A stretch of 64,000 nt of DNA from Tenebrio molitor. Its lineage: Eukaryota > Arthropoda > Insecta > Coleoptera > Tenebrionidae. The stretch is from contig NC_091047.1 in NCBI RefSeq assembly GCF_963966145.1, positions 15,500,001-15,564,000 of the forward strand, written 5' to 3'. Made by a program: the position numbers and the translations under genes. The notes under the pieces are model-generated. The model saw only the letters and a program-made list of their open reading frames with translations. It had not been told where the DNA came from and did not search any database. Below are positions 54,649-64,000 of this stretch, piece by piece (positions within the stretch are counted from its first letter, which is position 1; every line of letters begins with the position of its first letter).

Positions 54649-57600
54649 TCAGCTACATTCAGGCACAAATATTTCAATACTTTCTACTGCTCTGTTTTGG
54701 GCTTTCATAGCTCTTCTTCGTTCTTCAATCATTTGTTTTCTTTGTGCTTCACGCTTTTTCCGAGCTTCTTCATTTGCTGCTGAGACTGGTTTTATTCTAT
54801 TTACCACTTTTTTTGATTTTCCATTAGCGCTAGCTTTAGTTACAATTTCCGGTTTTACCTAGAATTGTTTTTATTTTTAATTTTTGAAGGAAGATCAAAA
54901 TTAAACATACCTCTTTCCAATTATTGGCTTTTATTGTGTCAATTTCTTTAAATAACGCATCTACTTGGTCAACCTGAAGCATTACCATGTCCCAAAACCC
55001 TTGTAAATCTTCGTTGGTAGTTGGAAAAGCTTCTGTCTCACTCTGTCAAAAAAGTTATTTTATGACACACATTTTCTCAATCTTAATAGCTCACCTGAGT
55101 GATGTTATTCGTACATAAACCTTTGAACTGCTGCATTTTTTGTGAAACCAACAAGCGTGCTTTTCCTGCCGCTGAATGAATCTTTCCTACAATTTCCTCC
55201 GGCAAATCATCGTTAGACAACTCAATTTCCACATTGTCCGCCAATTTCAGAAGGCGATTTGTTTCGTTCTGGAGTATTTTCAAAAAATAGTGACCATCCT
55301 TTTCACCTGTGTGCAAAGAATGCCGTTTAAAGATCAAGCCGAGAAAACCAATTAGTTTCTTTATTAAAAAATAAATAGAGTATTTAAATCCATCAAGTGG
55401 CAAAACGATGATTTTCAATAATACACTCATTGCAAAAATTTACTCTATCTACATCATTCGATAATGTAATACAAAAACACACACAAATTATTAAGATAAG
55501 ATTAAAAATGATCGAGATTGATAGGTTCGATTAATTTGACATTGTCATTTTTTTTAAATTAAATTTTTCAATCAAGTATGTAACACTAATTTGAGATGTA
55601 CGACATATTGATCTTGTGCAGTCTTACCTGATTCTTCAGCAATAGTTGTTTTAGCAATATTGCCACCTTCACTTGCAGTGATCTGTTTAGAGTGCCCATT
55701 AATTTTGGTTTCATCAGTTAAAGTCGGTACAGTACTACTTTTCTGCATGGAAGTCTCAACACCTTTTCTTGGAGATATTATGGGAAGCTGGGCCCTAAAT
55801 TCTGGTCTCAAGTGCCTCAAAACTGGCAGAGCTGGACTGCTATTGCTTTGTTTCATTATTGATTCGCTTGTCCCGTTTTCATTTTTACTGTTGTTAACTT
55901 CATTACTGGTGTCGAAAGAATTGTCATTTTCTGATTCCGAATCACGATTTTTTTGTCGTTTTGTTACAAAAAATCCTTGAGCTAGGGCTCCTGGTCCATA
56001 TAAGCGTTCAACCCTCTGCTGAATAAATGATTTAGTTTCCGTTTTGCTGGAGTACTCTCTGACTGTAGATTCTATGCTGCATTTGCTCTGCCCGTTAACA
56101 GTTGATGTAAAACTCTTAGATTCAAAACTCACACACTTAGTTTTTAAGGGGGTATGATCATAACATGCGTCGATTGCGTCTTTTCCAAATAAATTAGATG
56201 TAAAGTGAGATTCCGTGTGCTTCTGAAAAGTCATCGTTTTTGCGGATTGATACTGTTGGGTCAGAGTGTTCTCAGACATCTTAGGTTTTATATGAGTAGG
56301 TAACGGGACAAGATTTGGGGGTGAAAGTAAGTTGTTTTGGATGCAATAGGTTGGAACGTTTTTCGGTGTTAAATTGTCATGGTCTAGACGATGGGGTGAA
56401 GTATCTCTAGATCTTGCTAGACGAACGGGATCGTAGTTTGTTGTTGTCGAATAACCGTTGACAGTACAGGCTAAACTGAGATAAGACGGTAAATGAGGTT
56501 CTGTTGAGGGAGTTTTTAGACTTGCGCTGCGTAAAGTTCCTCCAGATGAAGCTTCTGACCAATCTACAAAAGTTAACATCAATTAGAAAGGTTTACTTAT
56601 TAATTTGTGAAATCAAACATTGCTATTATTGTTGCAGTTCGGAAGTTTATTTAAGAAATAATAAATATTCAAATGACATACATATTAGTCAGTTTTTGTT
56701 ATTGGAATGCTTGTCAGGCGTAAATAATTCAGTTGTGAGCAGTGAGATTGAATTGTAAGCAATGAACTTGGCTGTGAGAAAATTACATTAAAGAAATTTG
56801 TTGAAGCATGACTGCTTAACTGTTTAAAAATGTATGAATTAAAATTCTAAATTAAAAGGTTCCGGTTTAATTTTGGTTGAACAACACTGGTCACAATTTA
56901 AAATTGATATGCTGATCTACGTTTTATGAAATTAAATCACAAACGTAAAAACTTCGATAACATTTTGAACGTGTTTCGGACACCAATTTGTTTAAATTAA
57001 ATAAGAAATGTATTCAAACCAACATAATGTTACGATCTCTTCAATTCAACAGTACTTTCGTGTAAAAAGTTTACGGCTTTATGTTTATTTACATTATACA
57101 CACATGGAAAATTTCACAATGAAGCTTAAACGCGTGCCTTCTTACGAGCACCCTGTTAGGGTAAGAAATTATAAGATCAAATTTTATGCGTCAATCTTGT
57201 TTCTTTTAAATCCGCAGGTAATTTCTCTTTTTTTTGTCGTCGAACTGCGGCATTGGCACTTTCCATCTGCGCATCTAACACTGCATTAGCGCTACTGACA
57301 CGAATTGTCTCCATAAAGAGCATGAAGACAATGAGTTTTGAGAACGGGTTACTTTTTCCTACTGAGGAGAAAATCGATATCGGGATGAGTACTCACATAT
57401 TGATTTTGTCAATTGTTAATGCAATGCACACAAGTTGGGTGCCAAAAACGATGACTAATAAACACCGTTCATGCATGTTGTTTTGGCATAATGGGAGCCC
57501 ATGATTTATTTTTTTAACGTTGGATACACTTTGATTTCCGTCACTAAAGTGCCTGACACGCGGACCTCTCAAAATGAACATAACATGTTGCTGAATTTCC

Positions 57601-58958
57601 CGCGATGTCCGACTATTCTTCTGTTGCAAACTAGTAAAACTGACAACAATGCACTAAACATTGACGTTATTTATAACCTCAAACAAAAATATAACCTAAT
57701 TTGGCTTGACTAGCAAATTAAATGCAAAATTTCCATGGCCTCCCATTATGCCAAAACAACGTGAATGCATTTTAGTCTATCTTTTCTGAATAAGAATTTA
57801 CAAGATGTTCGTTTGGGGCGTGCTTTTAGTGTTATCTTCCGGAACACCTCAAACACTATAATATTAATTTATTTATTATTTTTCCTTGCGTGTAGGACAA
57901 AATCATAACGACAATAACTGTTGCGTTCTAATCTAAATACAAATTAATAAATCGTACTACTCAGCACTACTGGAAAATTGACTAAATAAATATGAAACCG
58001 TAAAGCGTGCACCAATATTTCAATACAGGCAAGTGGTGAGTATACTTTTTGCCATGTTTATTTATTCAATACAAAATTGCAACAAAAATACTGAAAAGCA
58101 AACGGTTAGTTCTTATTAACAATAAAACAGATCAAATTAGTACTTCAGCTTTTAGGCTTTTTTTCTTAATACTTAAGATCCCATTTTCTATTCGAAACAA
58201 ATCGAAAATACAAATGTTTTAAGCACAGATGTTATTGTCTAATTATTATCTAAAACTTTTATATTACTGTTATGTTGCGCATAACGTTAAAGGATAAATT
58301 GTAACTTTACGTTTGGCTGCATTACCTTTTCAGTTTTTACGTAACTTTTAAGTGAAACATTTTTCCGAGTTATTTCGAGCACATATTTGATTGGGATTGT
58401 CGCTTTGGTAGAGCACAACTTCACAACTACAAGACAAAATAAGCGTTCAAATATCAACAATTCGTTACTTTAAATAAAAACTGTAACTTATCAAACGAAG
58501 GGCCAACATCGATCACACACAAGGTTTATTCTACCTGACAGGTCAGCGGAGGCCTCTACGTCGAGAGAGCAAGTCCCGATGGAGTCCACAGATCGGTCCA
58601 TCACCGTTTCGGAAGCGTTTTCATTACAAGAAGCGCAATTAGAAGGTATGACCGTAGCAGCGACAGGGTTTTCCCCGGAGCATTTCCCCAAATCGTCGCT
58701 ACTGTCGGTCTTTTCAGTTCGTCGTCTGACAGACGAACTTCTTCGAGCAATTTGTTGACGCCTAGTCGAAAACGAGGTTCGACGGGCCTGTGCGGACGAC
58801 TTTTGGGAATTGTCCGGTGGTGGTGAAAAGGGGAGGTTAGGATCAAGAGGAAGGGTGCAGGGACGGCGAGCTGGCAACGGTGAGGTCGGTATCCTGGTGA
58901 CGCCGAGCAGCAGTACCGTAGAGCGATCCTCCGGCAGGTCACTGCACTCAACATACCG
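54649..58958 (-). CDS. vlc: DLGAP/GKAP-family scaffold protein (5' end unresolved)
   Basis: Exons, 5' to 3': an open block ending with a donor at 58535, then 56563-55628, 55306-55095, 55042-54911 and 54858-54649. All junctions are in phase, and the last four exons encode 496 residues. The final ~190 residues are the GKAP homology domain: YFLKILQNETNRLLKLADNV, LPEEIVGKIHSAAGKARLLV, SQKMQQFKGLC, DLQGFWDMVMLQVDQVDALF, then a charged helix (EEARKKREAQRKQMIEERRR). ERLYGPGALAQGFF lies in the middle, in a Ser-rich disordered region. Family members anchor PSD-95/Shank scaffolds at synapses; vulcan is the fly member. The first exon is open from the in-frame stop at 58959 to 58535 (including DPNLPFSPPPDNSQ and RRQQIARRSSSVRRR), but its only in-frame ATG is at 58601. 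An upstream exon is therefore likely. The C-terminus is SIEIFVPECS, lacking the usual PDZ ligand. Confidence 0.87.
57467..57768. repeat. Inverted repeat in the DLGAP-gene intron
   Basis: TGTTGTTTTGGCATAATGGG (from about 57476) recurs inverted as CCCATTATGCCAAAACAACG (57739). The arms are about 37 bp and the whole about 300 bp, suggesting a MITE of uncertain limits in the intron 56564-58534. The rest of that intron shows nothing. Confidence 0.55.
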
Positions 58959-59049
58959 TCAATCTTATAAATTACTAAAACACTACGATGACGTGCAAAC
59001 AGATGGGAAGCGGTAACGATTGGGGGATCGTAGTAAGCGGGATCTAGGT

Positions 59050-62000
59050 GCACAGACAGCCATGTAAGCGTGCTACAGAAATCCGCAGAAGTGTGCATTT
59101 ATACTACCAAAAAAATTCAACCATAACAACGGTTACGAATATTTACAAAAATACGTACAGGTCTCAATGATTTCTGACTGGATTTCAAAGTCATATCTGT
59201 ATTTTGCATTTGAGTTGTCATTACAGAACACCTAAATTAGAACGGACTACATACCGGAGAGTAATTCATTATTATCAACGTTGTGGTTAATTAACAGTGA
59301 AAGAGTTGAGTAGAGCTTCTTTAAGGGGTTTATAGAAAAATCAAAATTTTAATTTATACCTGAACAGCAAAATGATGCTGAAGTCATTCAGCGGTGAAAA
59401 TAAAAAGACAAAGCGCACCTTTTCAGTTTTTTAACGTGAATACTAGTCTATACATGGGTATATGAGACAGAACATTTAAAAAATTGGATAGAATGATGTC
59501 ATCACCGGAGACAATGATGTAAAAAGTCCCACTCCTTATTTGTGCAAATTATACATAATACGAATAAGATACCTATTCGTATTCTTCTTTTGATTAATTG
59601 ATTCGGATAAAACTTAAACATTATTTAGAACACTGTCAATCAATATTAACAATTTTATATTACATATATGACATTTATTTACGTTAAACATTCCTTTCGA
59701 TAATGCCCTTTTTAAAGCTTTGTCTGAAGCAGTCGTAGCTACCTTAAGAGTAAAAAAAATTCTACTGGAGAATATCGCTTTACCGTTTCTTGGCCAGTAC
59801 TTGCAGTTGAGTGGCTAACCCAATTAATGAATAATTTTGATCTATGTTCTTATAAACCTTTAGTTTTTTCTTCCGAGCAAAGTAAAACGTGAGGCGTAAC
59901 TTAATGAAGTTGCGCTTGATAATTGTGATGTTTACGTGACTTTTATTTAAAAATATGTTTTCGTTTGAGAATACAAAATATTTACTATTTTCGAAATGAG
60001 AATGAAAAAAATTGTGACTAGGTTTACCATACATAAGCTTGTTTTTGGGTTTCGCTTTTGTTTTTTTTTTGTCGATTATTCTGGATAATATCTTGGATAC
60101 GTTCCTGAAACAACTTCTACAAAAACTGTCTTTGCCAGTTCTTGAACAAGTTTGGACAACATTCGAATTGTAAGAATTTTAAAAATTATGATCCCATTTA
60201 ATATTTCTTCGGTAACATTTTTAATTCAAGGCAATCTACTGATGGAAATTGCTGGCAAAGGTAAATATAACTCTGACGCATTAAACGATTTGAAATAATT
60301 ATTGCAGCAACGAAAAGACTTTAATAGACATCACAGCTAAAAAATGTTAGATTATGTAAAAATGCGAAAGTTGTTTCGCTTTCATTGAAATATTAAATCC
60401 GTAAGTGGCATTTATTTAATTAATAAAAAAAACCTCCATCTCTTGGGATAAAATCATTAGACTAACAAATTATGTTAATCGGGGTCGCCTTCGTGAAAAT
60501 CTTAATAATATGTAACATGTGAAATATCTCGTGAGTGTAAATTGTAATACTATTAGTTTTAATCATAATTCATCGATTAAAAATTCTCGTATAGTATTAC
60601 CTGTTTTAAAAAACGGTACATATGTCATAGATATAGATAGGTACTGCAATATGATAATTGGAAAGTTGAAAATAGTTATTTTCATATGAGTAGCGCTCGC
60701 ATCAGATTACTTTTCAGGTATGGGGCCGAAATTTGAAGCACGAGGCGGTAGCCGAGTGTTGTTGCAAAACAGGCCGAATGCATGAAAAATTACAGGGCAC
60801 GAGTATTGAATAACGCTTTTCGTGTTCGTTTGGCAAAATTTTAAAAAACATTAATTAATTCTAAATTCTGAGGTTGTCTTTGACAGATGTCAAGTTAGGT
60901 ATATAAACATAAAAGTTTATATATTTAGTTATATACCAGTTTTCATGTTATGTATCTCGGGAAACGAACACGAAAGATTTAAATGAATACTCTGGTGGTG
61001 TACAATTATTTTATCGTAAGAACAATTCAAAAGTGGAACAAATTTGGGATGTGACGTTAAAAACATCAAAAATTTCATATTTGCTACAAATATGTATTTG
61101 TAGAATTATTTTTAGGTGCATTTGTTGTTACAAGTTGCAATACTAACTGACAGTAAATTAGTTCGTTTCTTTAGAAAAGCACACACCAAAACATTTTTAA
61201 AAACCTGAAGGCGGTTATTTATGTGTGTAAATTTATGGTCACATTCAACATTCTACAAGAAGGCTTTTAAAATTAAGATTTATATTAGCTAAAAAACATT
61301 ATTCGAATCGCTGAAACTGACGGGTTTGTTCACTATGTTGGTAATTAATGTTTCCCGTGTGTGTCTGTACACCTTTCGTAATGTTACTATTTTTCTGTAA
61401 AAGATACGCAATCGATTTATTTTTGATATTTTTCTCTCAACACACTCAGCTGTTTCTACAATACGGTCGATACTACTATTAATACTAATATATTTTTAAA
61501 ACACATAAAGTATGTATGTAATTTAAATAAAAATGGACCCTTATGGAGTAATTTGGATGCATTATAGATTAGAGATTTTTAGGAATTCTTATTTAAAAAT
61601 GTGAAATAAATTATGACGCAAAGTTACTAACAATAAGTGTTTGTAACATGGATTATTCATGCACAAAAATTGCAGACAAAATACCTCTTAATCCATTTAT
61701 TGATGAATTTATTTAAGCGTCGTCGTTTTCCCATTTTTAACCGAAAATTGAAACTGCAGAACTGACGATTCATTTGTATAATGAAAATGTGTGCACATTT
61801 CAAAGCATGATTCAGGTTGAACTGATTTTAGAACGCTAGACTTCAGGAATTCCCTTTCGTGTTTATTTATAGCAGCCCCTTAAACTATTCAGATAGTGAA
61901 TGTGCAACTGCTAAGAGATTTTTTTTTTAACCGCTGTTGCTACAAGAGTTTTTAACACTCAGGTCCTTCGCAAAATGCAGAAATGAAAAATCAAGTTGGC

Positions 62001-62819
62001 GAAAATGAGGTTAAATCAATGGCAACGTACCCATTTATGATATAAAAGTGGGCGGACAAGGTAAAATTATTGTACATGAATTTAACATTCGGGAAGTTCT
62101 ACAGTATGAGTTGAACAACGATTAAAAACTAAGTTTTGTGTAATTGGTAGAAAATTGCCACATCTATTTTTTTACTTTTACACAAAACAGGCAAAATAAT
62201 CTAAAGTATAAATTCATGCGGTTTTATAGAGGTTTCTTAAATAATTTAATTATTATAAGAAAAATATAAAAAACGTGTCTGCCATTCAAAACTGCACTTA
62301 CCTAGGAGGAATATCTGAAAATGCCGACATGCAGACAGAATCAGAAAGTAATTTGTTTCTTATTAATATATATTTTTCATATTTTATCGATACTTGTTGA
62401 ACTATTCACTTAAAATTCATATTATATGATACTATTCCAAGCTATCTAATCTAGCTCATGTAAAAATTGGGATCAGACTATTCAATACGCATAGTCCAGT
62501 GGTTTTCACGGTGTCTCTGTAAGAGGAAGCCAATACAAAACCCGATAAGTTCAACGAGGGGATGATACCTTGTTGCCATTAATAACACACTTTACTGAAA
62601 GGTCACAAATGGGTTTGGTTAATCATGAAGCGGGTCAGTGACGATATGTTAAATAAAAATATAAAAAACCATATAAACTTCTTTACATTAAAATGATTTT
62701 ACAGAAACACAATGCGAACACTAACAAAAGTAATCTACACAAATCACCAGTCAACACAAAATTAAACTTCGTTTAATTGCAAAAATACACTCATCAAGAA
62801 AAGGGTTGCGTCAAGTATA
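59050..62819. other. Spacer with one hairpin island
   Basis: No gene recognised. Upstream exons of the DLGAP-family gene could lie here unseen. About 60690-60850 has a core CGAGGCGGTAGCCGAG like the other hairpin islands, but weak arms. Confidence 0.4.
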
Positions 62820-63557
62820 CCGGGTGGGGCATCGTATACGCGCACGCGAGAAATCGCAACTTCTAATTAAATAAAATTGTCGAAATTTTTCAGACTTACC
62901 TGGCTATTGGTAAGGTACATTTCATAATTTTTTGATAATTTTTCACTTACAAAGCCAAAAAAAATTAAAATGTAAATTTCAACCAAAAAGTCAAATTCTG
63001 ATTTTTATACTAACCTACCCAGATTCACTTCCTATAATTATTTACGAAATCTACGGAAAAAAATACCAATTAGATTTTGAATTAAACGCAGTTTTACATT
63101 TCAACTTTCAAAATCATTTTTATTTATGACCTGCTACTTGTGCTGTCGTAAATTTAGGTGACAATGGAAACTGTCAATTTTATGGCAAAAAGGTTTAAAA
63201 CGGTCGGCTATACCTTTGTTGGGAAATTATACCATTGTGCCGTAAATCACCCGTCTGGTTTACGTTTAAATAAAAAATCGAATTATTTAGCTAACCAAGT
63301 CAAAATTTGTAATTGTGCCACCAGGGTTTGATGGGCTAGCAGATACAGATTCATTTAGTGTAAAAACTTTATAGGTAAATTAACAGTTAATTTCAGAAAA
63401 CTAATAAAACCGTTACGGCCTTATTTATTAACAAAATTTTTTTTAAAAATTCTCAAATATACCTTATCAATAATTAGCCAGGTATATAAAATTTCGCCAA
63501 TTTTATTTAATTAGAAGTCGGGATTTCTCGCGTGCGCGTATACGATGCCCCACCCGG
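62820..63557. mobile_element. TA-flanked foldback element (CCGGGTGGGGCATCG ends)
   Basis: 738 bp. CCGGGTGGGGCATCGTATAC pairs with GTATACGATGCCCCACCCGG, then GCGCACGCGAGAAATC with its complement, and the arms continue for about 100 bp (TTCTAATTAAATAAAATTG). TA flanks both ends. The interior is AT-rich with no transposase. Confidence 0.85.
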
Positions 63558-63691
63558 TATATGTATGTTTTCTCGATTTCGTTGAAGGTCGTAAAGTTTT
63601 ATTGCATATTATGAGCGATTAACGGGCACAATGGTTGGGTTTGAAAAGGTTGGAAAGCGGCGCGTGCCATTTGTCGTATGCAAAATGTAAA

Positions 63692-64000
63692 GGGTGATTC
63701 AAGTTTTACCGCCCGAGCGAAAACACACACTTCGACTTAAAATTCTCAAAAAATTCAGGAATGATTGTGACGCAGTAGAACATTCTGTAAAAATTTCAAA
63801 TTTTTTAATGAAACGAATAAATATTTCGTTTTAATTCAATAACCGCTACATTGATTTACATAATTTTTCACTGAGAGTCCTTTCAAACATTTAGGAAAAA
63901 TTTGATGTCATTGAAATCATGAAAGCATCACCGGTTTTTTAAATAGATGGAATTCGATATTAAAGTGCAAAATTTAGCTATGATTTATTATTAAATTGGG
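63692..64000. mobile_element. Start of an element cut by the window end
   Basis: AGGGTGATTCAAGTTTTACC resembles the end of the 36657-37431 element. The other end would be outside the window. Confidence 0.4.

Noticed and set aside
55660..55980. 106-codon plus-strand frame opposite the DLGAP gene
   Set aside because: It is antisense to a well-supported coding exon and lacks any domain.
58601..59098. 165-codon minus-strand frame overlapping the first DLGAP-gene exon
   Set aside because: It is in a different frame from the exon that splices in phase to 56563, and its protein has no recognisable domain. The GC-rich exon explains its length.
1..64000. CRISPR arrays, phage-like or bacterial defence islands, horizontal bacterial genes
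   Set aside because: No regularly spaced repeats and no bacterial-style gene clusters; every host gene has insect-type introns.

Overview
The window looks like the nuclear genome of an insect. It is AT-rich, its genes are split by spliceosomal introns, and the spaces and introns are packed with short inverted-repeat transposons. The presence of exuperantia points to an insect. A beetle is my best guess, but that is inference. Four host genes are recognisable: exu (minus, 15871-18133); Mfe2/HSD17B4 (plus, 34058-43946, 10 exons); Rad51 (minus, 44418-45586, convergent with Mfe2); and a DLGAP/GKAP-family gene like Drosophila vulcan (minus, 54649 to about 58958, 5' end unresolved). A fifth locus may be one exon of a lipase-family gene (minus, 3063-3234). 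I rebuilt the splice sites of the first three complete genes by hand. The exons join in phase into proteins of 412, 714 and 338 residues.

The rest is mainly mobile DNA. 1-15.8 kb holds scattered MITEs, a tRNA-derived SINE in two copies, a decayed 3-kb mariner-like element (8078-11115) full of younger insertions, and a nested foldback (12499-14536). 20.5-26.3 kb holds two MITEs and an apparently intact Ty1/copia retrotransposon with indistinguishable 151-bp LTRs, a TATAA duplication and a 1393-residue polyprotein. 27.4-33.7 kb is a stack of elements, several with perfect 8-bp target duplications. The large Mfe2 introns contain a pogo/Tigger relic and a chain of four transposons that abut with only TA between them. 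45.8-50.7 kb, immediately upstream of Rad51, is a second copy of the long 8-bp-duplication family (here called E1) with a THAP-domain-bearing element inserted in its terminus. 50.8-54 kb holds further MITEs. 59-62.8 kb holds little that I can recognise.

The host genes have unrelated jobs: germline RNA localisation, peroxisomal beta-oxidation, recombinational repair and synaptic scaffolding. I see no operon-like or functional cluster. The most interesting content is the transposon stratigraphy. It can be read base by base from target duplications. It includes two copies of E1 whose ends have each been hit by a different 8-bp-duplicating element carrying a THAP-like zinc-finger stub, and the TA-linked chain in Mfe2 intron 8. 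I found no CRISPR array, rRNA gene or intact tRNA gene.
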